A DNA stretch of 64,000 nucleotides. Source: Streptomyces avidinii. Lineage in GTDB: Bacteria; Actinomycetota; Actinomycetes; Streptomycetales; Streptomycetaceae. Location of the stretch: the NCBI RefSeq assembly GCF_014650695.1, contig NZ_BMVL01000007.1:447410-511409 (forward strand), in the 5' to 3' direction. Both the position numbers and the translations under genes were made by a program. Below are positions 1-8,033 of this stretch, one piece after another (within the stretch, counting starts at the first letter, position 1; the number at the start of each line of letters is the position of its first letter). Below the pieces are notes generated by a model that searched no databases, was not told where the DNA came from, and saw nothing but the letters and a program-made list of their open reading frames with translations.

Positions 1-342
1 GAAGAGGTCGTCGAGGTCCGCCAGGTCAGCGCGGAGGGCAAGCAGATCATCCGCAAGCAGCCCGGCGCGCGCCAGGCGGGCGAGGTCACGATCACCCGGG
101 GACTCGACAAGAGCAGCGAGTTCACCAAGTGGATCAAGGAGACCCTGAACAACGGTGCCGTCGACACCGCGCGACAGAACCTCACCATCGAGATCAAGGA
201 CTCGACGGGCGCGACCGTCCGCCGCATCCAGCTGATGCAGGGCTGGGCCTCCAAGTGGGAGGGCCCCTCCCTCAAGGCCGGCGAGTCCGCCGCGGCCACC
301 GAGTCCGTGACCATCGTGTTCGAGGAGATCATCGTCGAATGA
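1..342 (+). CDS. CIS/phage tail tube protein (5' end outside window)
   Basis: Reading frame 1 is open from the first base to a TGA at 340-342, giving the last 113 residues of a protein whose start lies left of the window. The sequence has the strand-rich pattern of contractile-tail inner tube proteins of the T4 gp19/TIGR02241 type: the segment ITRGLDKSSEFTKWI is the conserved region where such proteins describe a small loop and helix, followed by ASKWEGPSLKAGESAAATESVTI and a final FEEIIVE strand. These subunits stack as hexameric rings inside the sheath. It overlaps the next start by 4 bp (ATGA at 339-342). The assignment rests on fold-family resemblance and the downstream CIS genes; the missing N-terminus cannot be checked. 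Confidence 0.75.
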   Translation, partial: EEVVEVRQVSAEGKQIIRKQPGARQAGEVTITRGLDKSSEFTKWIKETLNNGAVDTARQNLTIEIKDSTGATVRRIQLMQGWASKWEGPSLKAGESAAATESVTIVFEEIIVE

Positions 343-833
343 GGCGCCGTACGGTGACGGCGGGCAGCCTGGAGGAGATCCTCCAGGCCACTGCGCCCGC
401 GGCGGCCCCGGAGCCGGCGGCCGCACCCCCGGCCGCCGCTCCGGCAGGGCGCGAGGACCACGGACTGCGGACGGAGTTCGAGTTCGAGCTGCCGCGCGGG
501 TACGTCGACGAGGCGGGCACGGTGCACCGGCACGGATCGATGCGCCTGGCCACCGCCCGCGACGAACTGCGCCCCCAGATCGACCTGCGGGTCAAGGAGA
601 ACCCGGCGTACCTCAGCGTGGTGCTGCTCAGCCAGGTGATCACCCGGCTCGGCACCGTCACCGACGTGCACGCCGGGATCGTGGAGCGGATGTACGCGAC
701 CGACGTCGCGTTCCTGCAGGACTTCTACCGGCGCGTCAACAGCGAGGGTCACACCCGCGCGGCCGTCACCTGCCCGCACTGCGAAGGCGGTTTCGAGGTC
801 GACCTCTCCGGTGGGCGCCTGGGGGAATCGTGA
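339..833 (+). CDS. CIS-associated protein, tail assembly chaperone-like
   Basis: 164 residues starting at the ATG that overlaps the previous stop (ATGA). Residues 10-40 are an Ala/Pro-rich linker. The rest is a compact domain (GLRTEFEFELPRGYVDEAG, then a helical DELRPQIDLRVKENPAYLSVVL region) and the C-terminus has a CPHC pair near AVTCPHCEGGFEVDL. Proteins of this shape sit between tube and baseplate genes in actinobacterial CIS loci and look like T4 gp26/tail-assembly chaperone-type accessory proteins; I infer a role in assembly and cannot name it precisely. The start is fixed by translational coupling. An earlier in-frame ATG at 129 would overlap the tube gene by 200 bp and is rejected. 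Confidence 0.7.
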   Translation: MRRRTVTAGSLEEILQATAPAAAPEPAAAPPAAAPAGREDHGLRTEFEFELPRGYVDEAGTVHRHGSMRLATARDELRPQIDLRVKENPAYLSVVLLSQVITRLGTVTDVHAGIVERMYATDVAFLQDFYRRVNSEGHTRAAVTCPHCEGGFEVDLSGGRLGES

Positions 834-988
834 CGTACGCCCTCCCCCGACTCAGGGAGGAGATCGCGTACATCGCCTACCACTTCCACTGGCAACGCGA
901 CGAGATCCTCGACCTGACCCACGGCGAGCGCCAGGAGTGGGTCACCGAGATCGGTCGAATCAACACCCGTGTGAACGAAGGCGGTTGA
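830..988 (+). CDS. Small CIS protein, DUF6760-type
   Basis: 52-residue protein beginning at a GTG that overlaps the preceding stop (GTGA at 830-833) and ending TGA at 986-988. Its sequence is dominated by YIAYHFHWQRDEILDLTHGER and WVTEIGRIN. This matches my memory of the tiny DUF6760 proteins that accompany actinobacterial CIS genes, where the short motif W..dEil.L.h.eR..W..eI resembles the C-terminal phage tail chaperone helix pair. Its function is not established; by size and position it may be a tail-assembly chaperone partner of the gene before it. It is easily missed because it is under 60 residues. Confidence 0.7.
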   Translation: MTYALPRLREEIAYIAYHFHWQRDEILDLTHGERQEWVTEIGRINTRVNEGG

Positions 989-992
989 ACGC

Positions 993-3900
993 ATGGCATG
1001 GCGGGACAGGCTGCGTCGGCGCGCTGCCACGGCCGTGCCGGAAGCCGCGGGCGCGGCCGCGGCCGCGTCACCGGAGGCTGCGCGGGGCACGCCCGCCGTG
1101 CGGGACAGTGCCGTGCCGGACGGTGCCGTACCCGGCGACTGGGACGGCGGCTGGCGCATGACGGCGCCGCCCGCGCTGACCGTGTCCCGTGCGGCCATGG
1201 GCGTCAGCGACGGGCTCGCCTTCCGCGCCGGCCTGGCCGCGTGGCGCGATCCGTCGTTCGACACAGGGCTCGCCCACGCCCTGCTCCCGTCCGCCCCGGC
1301 GGGCCTCGTACGTGGGGTCACCCGCCCCGCCGGTCCCCGTAGCGGGCCCGGGGGCGGCGGCCCGCTGCTGCTGCGGGCGCTGCGACAGCCGGAGGAAGCG
1401 GAACCGACCCCCGCTGCTTCGGGTACGTCGCGGGTGCCCGACGCCGCGCAGATCTCGCGCCGGGTGCGGCCCGGCACCCCGTCGTCCGGTCCGGGCGGCT
1501 CGGACACGAGCGGCCCGGCGACGGCCGGCCCCGACCCGGTCGTCACCCGCGCCACCGCCCGCGGCGGCGCGTCCACGCACTCCGCCCCCGTACGCGGCAC
1601 ACCCGGCCCCGCCGTACAGCGGGCCGGTGCCGCGCCGTCCCGTCCGGGCAACCCGGGCACCCGCGGCCCGGCCGCCGATCCGGTGGTGTCCGGACCGGGC
1701 GCGCCCGTACCGCACGCCGCGTCGCCGTTGCGCGGCGGCTCACCGGGGTCGGGCGTCGCCCGTGGCGGCGCTGCCCCGCACTCCGCAGCCACCCTCGGCA
1801 CGCCGGCTCCCGCCGTTCAGCGGGCCGGGGCCGGCGCCGCGGTGACCCCTGCCGCGTCCGGCCGTGCGCCGACGCCCGCACGGTTCCCGCTGGTCCGCCG
1901 TATCGCGGTGGTCCCCGACACCTCGGCGGGCCGGGGAGCGTCCGCCGGGAGTGCGGCCCCGTCCCCGTCCGGTCCGCCCGTCCAGCGAGCCGCGGCCGGC
2001 CCGTCCGGCTCCACGGGGTCCGCGGGGTCCGCGGGATCCGCCGAGTCCGCGGGATCCGCCGCCGCCGTGGTCCGCCCGCGCTCCGTCGGCCGCACGCTGA
2101 CCGTCGCGCGGGTCCCCGCCACGCCCGGGCGCCGGGTGTCCGTCGTCCGCCCCGCACCGGTACGGACAGCCCCGGTCACGACCACGGCCGAGTCGGGCAC
2201 GCCCGTACAGCGTGCGGACGGTCGCGCACCGCTCGGCACTCCCGTCACCGGGCTGCCGCCCGCGACCCCGCCGTCGGACCACCCCGCAACGCCCACCGCG
2301 CCCACCCCGGCCATGCCCATCGTCCAGCGCCGGGCAGAGCCGACGGCCTCGAACGCCGCCCCGTCGGGCCGCTCCGCAGCAGCTCCCGTACCCGTGACGC
2401 CCGTGGTCCAGCGCCGGGCGGAGCCCTCGGCCGAGGGTGCGACCGCCCCTGACAGCGGAGCCCCGCAGCACCGCCCGGTGAAGCCCGCCGCGGGCGCCGT
2501 GGCACCCGTGCAGCGTGCGGAGGTTCGTCCACCGCTCGGCACCGGTCTCACCGGACTGCCGCCCACGGCCCCGCCGTCGGACCACCCGGTAACGGCCCCC
2601 GCGCCCGACCCGGCGATGCCCATCGTCCAGCGCCGGGCAGAGCCGGCGGCCGAGGGCGCCGCCGGCCCGGAAACGCCTGTGCGTGTGGGAAGCCGCCCAC
2701 CGCTCGGGGCGCCCCTCACCGAACTGCCCGCCACGGCCATCCCGTCGGGCCACCCCGCAGCGGCCGCCTCGACCGACCCCGCGATGCCCGTCGTGCAGCG
2801 CCAGACGGAGCCCACGACCGCAGGCGGCGCCGCTCCCGACAGCAGCGGCCCGAAGCCCGCCGCGCACCGCCGGGCAGAGCCCGCCACCGGCCTCGAGGCA
2901 CCCGTGCAGCGGGCACGGACCCGCGCACCGCTCGGGGCGCCCCTCGCCGAACTGCCCGCCACGGCCATCCCGTCGGGCCACCCCGCAGCGGCTCCCACGA
3001 CCGACCCCGCGATGCCCGTCGTCCAGCGCCAGACGGAGCCCACGGCCGACAGGGCCGGGCCCGGCGCGACCCGTGGGTCCACGCCGCGGGTCCGTAGCGG
3101 CCTGGGGGCGCCGCTGCCCGCGCTGCCGCCGAGCGCCGCGCCGCCCCCTCCCGCCTCGTCCCGGGCCCGAGCGGCTCGGCCCGTCTCCCCTGCCGCCGTA
3201 CAGCGCGCAGCTGCGCCCGGTGCGCCGTCGACGCCGACGGGTCATGCACCCGTGCTCGGGGCAGGCTCTGCCGCCCCGCGCGCACCCAAGACCGGCGGCC
3301 CCGGCGCACCCCCCGGGGCCGCCCACCCGATTCCCCTGGTCGTCGCCCGTGCGGTCACCGATCCGAGCGTGGCCCCGCACCCCGCCGCGGGCGCCGCGGC
3401 GCCCGTCGGGTCCCGCACGCGTACCCTCCAGCTCCTGGCGGCCCGGCCCCTGGCCCTCGGCACCCGTGACATGGGGAGCACCGCTGCCGCCGCCGCCCGC
3501 CCGGCGAGCCGTCCCGTGGTCCCGGCCCGCTGGCCCGCCCCGAGCACCCCTGCGCAGCCGCAGGTCCAGCGGGCCGCGGTCGACGGGCCGCGCGCGGCGA
3601 CCCCGCACGCGGTGCATGCCGTACGCGCCGTGCGCCCCGCGCCGCCCGCTCAGGCCCCCGCCCGCGCCGCGGCCGCTCCCCTCCCCGTGACCGGCCCGCA
3701 CGCACCGCCGCTCGTGGTCCAGCCGGCGCCGGTCACCCCGTCGGCGCAGCCCGTACCCGTCGTGCGCCCCAGGACACCGGCCCCCACCGGCGCCACCGGA
3801 GCCACCGGAGCCACCGGAGCCGGCCCGCCCGGAGCCACCGGCCCCGCGCCACCGGCGCCGGTGCAGCGCGCCCCGGCCGGGAGCTCCGGAACCCCGGCCG

Positions 3901-4073
3901 GGGGCACCCGGCCCGCCCCGGCCGACCGGCACACAACGCCGGCACCGCAGGTCCCCGACTCCGATCTGGACGACCTGGCCCGTCGCCTGCTGGACCCTGT
4001 CTCCCGCCTGCTGCGCACCGAGTTGCGGCGCGGTCGGGAACGCGCGGGCCGGCCCTTCGACGGCCGCCGCTGA
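993..4073 (+). CDS. Giant Pro/Ala-rich repeat protein of the CIS locus
   Basis: 1026 residues, start ATG 4 bp after the small upstream gene. The N-terminus is basic (MAWRDRLRRRAATAVPEA). About 850 residues of Ala/Pro/Gly/Thr/Arg-rich, probably disordered sequence follow, peppered with VQR or VQRR triplets. Residues about 405-690 contain four full copies of a unit with core PLGxPLTxLPATxxPSxHP followed by PAMPxVQRRAEP. Residues near 932-952 are a collagen-like GATGATGATG run. Only the last 40 residues look folded (DSDLDDLARRLLDPVSRLLR and a basic tail), an amphipathic helix that I recall being conserved at the end of this gene in other actinobacterial CIS loci. The role is unknown. The tape measure is normally a separate coiled-coil gene, so I do not call it that. 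Repeat expansion probably makes length variable between strains. Confidence 0.75.
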   Translation: MAWRDRLRRRAATAVPEAAGAAAAASPEAARGTPAVRDSAVPDGAVPGDWDGGWRMTAPPALTVSRAAMGVSDGLAFRAGLAAWRDPSFDTGLAHALLPSAPAGLVRGVTRPAGPRSGPGGGGPLLLRALRQPEEAEPTPAASGTSRVPDAAQISRRVRPGTPSSGPGGSDTSGPATAGPDPVVTRATARGGASTHSAPVRGTPGPAVQRAGAAPSRPGNPGTRGPAADPVVSGPGAPVPHAASPLRGGSPGSGVARGGAAPHSAATLGTPAPAVQRAGAGAAVTPAASGRAPTPARFPLVRRIAVVPDTSAGRGASAGSAAPSPSGPPVQRAAAGPSGSTGSAGSAGSAESAGSAAAVVRPRSVGRTLTVARVPATPGRRVSVVRPAPVRTAPVTTTAESGTPVQRADGRAPLGTPVTGLPPATPPSDHPATPTAPTPAMPIVQRRAEPTASNAAPSGRSAAAPVPVTPVVQRRAEPSAEGATAPDSGAPQHRPVKPAAGAVAPVQRAEVRPPLGTGLTGLPPTAPPSDHPVTAPAPDPAMPIVQRRAEPAAEGAAGPETPVRVGSRPPLGAPLTELPATAIPSGHPAAAASTDPAMPVVQRQTEPTTAGGAAPDSSGPKPAAHRRAEPATGLEAPVQRARTRAPLGAPLAELPATAIPSGHPAAAPTTDPAMPVVQRQTEPTADRAGPGATRGSTPRVRSGLGAPLPALPPSAAPPPPASSRARAARPVSPAAVQRAAAPGAPSTPTGHAPVLGAGSAAPRAPKTGGPGAPPGAAHPIPLVVARAVTDPSVAPHPAAGAAAPVGSRTRTLQLLAARPLALGTRDMGSTAAAAARPASRPVVPARWPAPSTPAQPQVQRAAVDGPRAATPHAVHAVRAVRPAPPAQAPARAAAAPLPVTGPHAPPLVVQPAPVTPSAQPVPVVRPRTPAPTGATGATGATGAGPPGATGPAPPAPVQRAPAGSSGTPAGGTRPAPADRHTTPAPQVPDSDLDDLARRLLDPVSRLLRTELRRGRERAGRPFDGRR
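2205..3057 (+). repeat. In-frame tandem repeats inside the CIS giant gene
   Basis: Four imperfect units of about 55-100 codons. Each opens with VQR and (R/S)xPLG, continues through LPxTxxPSxHP and ends with DPAMPxVQRxxEP. Units 3 and 4 are nearly identical at the DNA level over their first 100 bases (starting near 2695 and 2925). A degenerate fifth copy (LGAPLPALPPSAAP) follows at about 3100. The repeats keep the frame and are rich in codons ending in C or G, like the rest of the gene. Confidence 0.85.
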
Positions 4074-4107
4074 GAACGCGTACGCACGAGAAACGGACGA
4101 CGGACCC

Positions 4108-4533
4108 ATGACGGACAACATCTTCGCCACCAGCGTGTTCTTCCGGCTGGCGATCGGCGGCAACGACCTGGGCGCCTTCCACACCTGCTCCGGCATGGGT
4201 GCCGAGGTCGAGATGGAGAGCTACGCCGAGGGCGGCAACAACGGCTTCACCTGGCAGCTGCCGGGCCGCGTGACCTGGTCGAACATCACCCTCACCCGGC
4301 CCGTCACCGCGGACACCGCGAAGATCGGCCGCTGGCTGGACGAGACGCTTCGGCGGGTCGAGCCCAAGGACGGGGAGATCGTGGCGCTACGCCCGGACCT
4401 GAGCCGGATCATCAGCTGGCAGGTGTTCGGGATCGTCCCGGTCCGATGGCAGGGCCCGTCCTTCGACCCCGCCAACTCCGCCGCCGCGGTGGAGACGTTG
4501 GAGATCGCCCACCAGGGGCTGCTGCCCACCTGA
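4108..4533 (+). CDS. CIS/phage tail tube protein (second paralog)
   Basis: 141 residues, full length for the gp19-like tube family. It begins MTDNIFATSVFFRLAIGGND and has the diagnostic hallmark of this family, FHTCSGMGAEVEMESYAEGG, in which the Gly-rich loop after the first strand pair is conserved, plus the ITLTRPVTADTAKIGRWLDE helix. It pairs with the truncated tube protein at the left edge; CIS loci usually encode one main tube protein and one or two that cap or join the tube to the baseplate. The downstream neighbours (LysM hub, spike) favour the baseplate-proximal tube initiator. The start has an upstream purine-rich stretch (gaaacggac) 10 bp away. Confidence 0.85.
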   Translation: MTDNIFATSVFFRLAIGGNDLGAFHTCSGMGAEVEMESYAEGGNNGFTWQLPGRVTWSNITLTRPVTADTAKIGRWLDETLRRVEPKDGEIVALRPDLSRIISWQVFGIVPVRWQGPSFDPANSAAAVETLEIAHQGLLPT

Positions 4534-4576
4534 CCGCCCGGCCTCCCGCCCGTACCCGCCCTCCTGCACCACCCCT

Positions 4577-4612
4577 GCTCCCGCTCCCGCTCCCGCTCCC
4601 GCTCCCGCTCCC
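4577..4612 (+). repeat. Six-copy GCTCCC microsatellite
   Basis: Six perfect head-to-tail copies of GCTCCC lie in the 94-bp gap between the tube gene and the LysM gene. The ribosome binding site gaaggga follows directly at 4613-4619. Slippage here would change leader length without touching the RBS or the reading frames. Confidence 0.9.
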
Positions 4613-4627
4613 GAAGGGAACCACGCC

Positions 4628-5353
4628 ATGGCCTCATCGGCACGCGCCAGCCGCGCCCGGGCCCAGCTCACCCTCAAGGAGCCCCCGACCTCCGTCGGGG
4701 CCAAGCCCGGCGGGGTGCTCGCGAAGCTCGATCTCCAGTTCAACCCGTCGACCCTGCAGCTGGGCAAGACCACCGAGTGGCGGCGCTCCCCGTCCCGCAT
4801 GGCCGGGCAGTCCGCGCTGCCCGAGTTCGTGGGCAGCGGTCCGCGCACCCTGAGCCTGGAGGTGTTCCTGGACGCGACCGCCACCCACGACAACTCGGTG
4901 GAGCAGGCGGTGGAGAAGCTGATGAAGGCGTGCGTGCCGACCCCGGCCAGCCTGGGCCGCAAGAAGCCGGCGAGCCCCTGGGTTCGCTTCGAGTGGGGCA
5001 GCGCGCGGACGACGTCGTTCGACGGGGTCCTGTCGAACCTCTCGGTGTCGTACACGCTCTTCGACGTGGACGGGAAGCCGCTGCGGGCCACCTGCTCGCT
5101 GTCCATCGAGGAGGCCAGTGTCGACCCGCCCGGCCAGAACCCGACCTCCGGCTCACGGACCGCCCGCAGCACGCACATCGTGGTGGCGGGCGACAGCCTG
5201 GCGATGCTCGCCTGGCGCGAGTACGGCGACGCGACGGCCTGGCGGGTCATCGCGGAGGCCAACGGCATAGACGACCCCATGGCACTCGTCCCCGGCACCG
5301 AGATCGTGGTGCCGGGCACGCAGGACCAGCACGGCGAGGAGGAGCAGCGGTGA
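4628..5353 (+). CDS. CIS LysM-domain baseplate hub protein
   Basis: 241 residues, start ATG 8 bp after a good RBS (gaaggga). Residues 1-165 form the tail-hub-like domain: ARAQLTLKEPPTSVGAKPGG, KLDLQFNPSTLQLGKTTEWR and the FEWGSARTTSFDGVLSNL strand set are typical of Pvc7/gp53-like CIS proteins that join tube and spike. Residues about 178-235 are a LysM domain (THIVVAGDSLAMLAWREYGD, ending VPGTEIVVPG). In injection systems the LysM part is thought to help hold the spike inside the baseplate and may contact peptidoglycan. It overlaps the spike gene by 4 bp (GTGA), implying coupled translation and matched stoichiometry. Confidence 0.88.
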   Translation: MASSARASRARAQLTLKEPPTSVGAKPGGVLAKLDLQFNPSTLQLGKTTEWRRSPSRMAGQSALPEFVGSGPRTLSLEVFLDATATHDNSVEQAVEKLMKACVPTPASLGRKKPASPWVRFEWGSARTTSFDGVLSNLSVSYTLFDVDGKPLRATCSLSIEEASVDPPGQNPTSGSRTARSTHIVVAGDSLAMLAWREYGDATAWRVIAEANGIDDPMALVPGTEIVVPGTQDQHGEEEQR

Positions 5354-7167
5354 GCGGGTCCGAGTCCGGGGGCCGGTCGTTCGCGGCCGACCCGATCGTG
5401 GAGGCCCCCGGCGAACTGCCGCCGACCTGGGCGGCACAACTGGTGAGCTGCGTGGTGGACGAGAACGTGGGCCTGCCGGACACGGCGGTCCTCACCTACC
5501 GCGACCCCGACCACGAGTTCCTGCGCGCCACCGGCATCACCATCGGCTCCCCGCTGCGGGTGTCGGTGGCGACCGTGAAGGGGCAGGCGCGGGAGCGGCT
5601 GTTCAACGGCGAGGTCACGGCCCTGGAGATCGACCGGGACCGCACCGGATCGTTCACCGTCGTCCGCGCCTACTCCAAGGCGCACCGCCTCCAGCGCGGC
5701 CGCAAGGTCGTGGCGTACCGGAACATGACGGCCGCCGCCATCGTCCGCAAAGTGGCCGCCGGAGCGGGCCTCGCCGTCGGGAAGGTGGAGGCCGCGCCGG
5801 TGACCTACAAGCAGCTGTCCCAGGCGAACGTCTCCGACTGGGACTTCCTGCAGTACCTCGCGGGCGAGAGCGGCGCACAGGTACGCGTCGACGACCAGGG
5901 GCTGCTCCAGTTCACCCGGCCCGTGAAGGCGGCCGGGGCGCCCGCCCCGTCGACGTCGGCCGTGCGCAATCCGATGGTCCTGGAGTACGGGAGGAACCTC
6001 CTCGCCCTGCGGGCCGCACTGTCGGCCGCCGACGGCTCCTCGACCGTGCAGGTGCGCGGGTGGGACGTGACCACCAAGCGGCCACTGGTCGCGCAGCAGC
6101 CTTCGGTGGTCAGCGACACGGTGGTGCCGGGCCTCAGCCCCGCGCTCGCCGCGCGCTTCGGCAAGTCGGCCGTGACCGTCACCGACACTCCGTACCGTAC
6201 GCAGGCCGAGACCACGGCGGTCGCCAAGGCGGCGGCCGACCGGATCAGCTCCGGTTTCGGCGAGCTGGAGGCGGTGGCCGAGGGGAACCCGCTGCTGCGG
6301 GCGGGCAAGGCGGTGGCGCTCGGCAACGTGGGACAGGCGTTCTCCGGCCGGTACACGGCGACGGCGGTCCAGCACGTCCTGGAGCCGCACGGCGGCTACC
6401 GCACCACCGTGTGGGTCAGCTCCAGCCCGGACCGCTCCCTCGCCGGCCTGGTGACCGGCGCCAACGCGCCGGGGCGCGGTCCGCGCATCCCGGGACTCGC
6501 GATCGGTGTGGTGACGGACGTGCGCGAGCCGAACGGCTCCGAACGCGGCGCGGTGCGGCTGAAGTTCCCCTGGCTGGACGACACGTACGTCACCGACTGG
6601 GTGCGCACCGTCCAGTGGGGCGGCAAGGGCGGCGGCGGTGTGGTGAGCCCCGAGGTCAACGACGAGGTGCTCGTCGGGTTCGAGCAGGGCCTGCTCGACA
6701 GCCCGTACGTCATCGGCGGGCTCTACAACGGCGTGGACCAGCCCTCACCGCACGACGTGCCGCTGATCGACAAGACCAGCGGAAAGGTCAACCGCCGCTC
6801 TGTGGTTTCGCGTTCGGGCCACCGCGTGGAACTGCTGGACGCGGCGGCGCCCGGACCTTCCGGGCTGCGCCTGGTCACCGGGGACGAGCGGCTGGAGGTA
6901 CGCATGGACGACCGCCGGGACCGCATCGAGCTCACCGTGTACGCGGGGCGGGGCCGCCCGCTGACCTCGGTCCTGCTGGACAAGAACGGCATCACGCTGG
7001 ACGCCCGGCAGGGCACGGTGAAGGTGTCCGGCCGGCAGGTGGACATCGACGGCACCGCCGGGGTCAGCATCGGCGGCCGGTCGGTGAAGGTGAACGGCAC
7101 CGCGGACGTCACCGTCAACGGCGGCCTGCTCGCCGTCCTCAAGGCCCGGCTCATCCGGATCAACTGA
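5350..7167 (+). CDS. CIS spike protein, VgrG-like
   Basis: 605 residues from the GTG overlapping the LysM gene stop. Residues about 25-340 are the phage GPD/gp27-like hub (LRVSVATVKGQARERLFNGEVTALE and YKQLSQANVSDWDFLQYLA are the usual landmarks). Residues about 385-475 form the gp5-type OB fold (IGVVTDVREPNGSERGAVRL, FPWLDDTYVTDWVRTVQWGG, VLVGFEQGLLDSPYVIGGLY). The tail is a short triple-stranded beta-helix of repeated KVNGTADVTVNGG-like strands. It should trimerise as the central spike under the PAAR tip. No extra C-terminal effector domain is present. The longer in-frame upstream start at 4777 would lie inside the LysM gene and is rejected. Confidence 0.92.
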   Translation: MSGSESGGRSFAADPIVEAPGELPPTWAAQLVSCVVDENVGLPDTAVLTYRDPDHEFLRATGITIGSPLRVSVATVKGQARERLFNGEVTALEIDRDRTGSFTVVRAYSKAHRLQRGRKVVAYRNMTAAAIVRKVAAGAGLAVGKVEAAPVTYKQLSQANVSDWDFLQYLAGESGAQVRVDDQGLLQFTRPVKAAGAPAPSTSAVRNPMVLEYGRNLLALRAALSAADGSSTVQVRGWDVTTKRPLVAQQPSVVSDTVVPGLSPALAARFGKSAVTVTDTPYRTQAETTAVAKAAADRISSGFGELEAVAEGNPLLRAGKAVALGNVGQAFSGRYTATAVQHVLEPHGGYRTTVWVSSSPDRSLAGLVTGANAPGRGPRIPGLAIGVVTDVREPNGSERGAVRLKFPWLDDTYVTDWVRTVQWGGKGGGGVVSPEVNDEVLVGFEQGLLDSPYVIGGLYNGVDQPSPHDVPLIDKTSGKVNRRSVVSRSGHRVELLDAAAPGPSGLRLVTGDERLEVRMDDRRDRIELTVYAGRGRPLTSVLLDKNGITLDARQGTVKVSGRQVDIDGTAGVSIGGRSVKVNGTADVTVNGGLLAVLKARLIRIN

Positions 7168-7293
7168 AGCTCCCGCGGCTCCCGTACGACGACCCCGTGC
7201 CCCGACCCCGTGCCCCGATCCCGTATCCCGTCCCCGCACCGCGACCCTGCACCGCGACCCCGCACCAGGACCGCCTTCCCCGAGGAGAACCCG
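7168..7293. other. Intergenic spacer with short degenerate tandem repeats
   Basis: 126 bp between spike and PAAR genes, made of degenerate repeats of ccccg(t/a)(g/t)cccc(g/c) and two copies of caccgcgaccc. No open frame of interest. The PAAR RBS (gaggaga, 7282-7288) is at its right end. This is the widest gap in the otherwise tightly packed CIS operon. Confidence 0.6.
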
Positions 7294-7611
7294 ATGCCAG
7301 CCGCAGCCCGTACCGGCGACCCCACCAACCACGGTGGCCGGCTCGCCACGCCGCCGCCCGGCGCCGCCGCGGCGGTGGCGACGGTGCTGATCGGCGGCCG
7401 TCCCGCCGCCGTCGTGGGCAGCCTGCACGTCTGCGTGGTCCCGCCGCACGCGGCCATGGGCCCGGCCAACGTGATCATGCCCAACCCGGCCGGCCTGGCC
7501 ACCGGCACGGTGCTCATCGGCGGGCTGCCCGCCGCGCGGGCGCGCGACCAGACCGCATGCGGCGCGATGGTCCTGACCGGCGCCCAGAACGTCCTGATCG
7601 GCGGTATGTGA
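7294..7611 (+). CDS. CIS PAAR-type spike tip protein
   Basis: 105 residues, start chosen at the ATG preceded by gaggaga with 5-bp spacing; an upstream in-frame start at 7210 has no RBS. The sequence is a PAAR-motif fold: repeated short strands with the VLIGGRPAAVVGSLHVC and VLIGGLPAARARDQTACGAM repeats, and histidine and cysteine positions (H46, C48, C86-type) suited to the tip metal site. PAAR proteins cap the VgrG trimer and sharpen the needle. It directly follows the spike gene and its stop overlaps the next ATG (TGATG). Confidence 0.9.
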   Translation: MPAAARTGDPTNHGGRLATPPPGAAAAVATVLIGGRPAAVVGSLHVCVVPPHAAMGPANVIMPNPAGLATGTVLIGGLPAARARDQTACGAMVLTGAQNVLIGGM

Positions 7612-8033
7612 TGAGCGAACGGTTCATCGGGCGCGGCTGGGCGTTCCCCCTGCGGGTCGGGCCGACCGGCGGCATCGCCATGGTCGAGCGGGAACGGGAG
7701 CTCGAAGAGGCCATCCGGCTGGTCCTGGGCACCGCTCCGGGCGAGCGGCCGATGCGGCCCGAATTCGGCTGCGGCATCCACGAGTACGTCTTCGCCCCCG
7801 GCGACGGCGACACCGCCGGGCGGGTCGCCCAGCAGGTGCGCGAGGCCCTGGAGCGCTGGGAGCCCAGGATCGCGGTGGACGAGGTCCTCGTGGCCTTCGA
7901 CGCCGTGGAGGCGGGCACCCTCTACATCGATGTGCACTACACGGTGCGCACCACCAACGACCGGCGCAACCTGGTCTTCCCCTTCTACACGATCCCCTCC
8001 GAGGAGGGGGCCGAGGAAATGGTCGCGGACTGA
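7611..8033 (+). CDS. CIS baseplate wedge protein, GPW/gp25 family
   Basis: 140 residues starting at the ATG that overlaps the PAAR stop. The family landmarks are clear: IGRGWAFPLRVGPTGGIAMV at the start, then EEAIRLVLGTAPGERPMRPEFGCG (the sheath-like EPR region, here RPMRPEFG), and the closing VDVHYTVR(T)TNDRRNLVFPF strands. gp25-like proteins start sheath polymerisation from the baseplate wedge. The stop overlaps the next start by 1 bp, so expression is coupled to the gpJ-like gene. Confidence 0.92.
   Translation: MSERFIGRGWAFPLRVGPTGGIAMVERERELEEAIRLVLGTAPGERPMRPEFGCGIHEYVFAPGDGDTAGRVAQQVREALERWEPRIAVDEVLVAFDAVEAGTLYIDVHYTVRTTNDRRNLVFPFYTIPSEEGAEEMVAD

Noticed and set aside
1740..4196. Long minus-strand open frame opposite the CIS giant gene
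   Set aside because: It mirrors the GC-rich third-position bias of the real + strand gene. The translation is Arg/Gly-rich without any family pattern and it crosses the next gene start.
4387..6390. Minus-strand open frame of 667 residues opposite the LysM and spike genes
   Set aside because: The opposite strand is a clear LysM protein and VgrG-like spike with overlaps and RBS; the antisense translation has no motifs.
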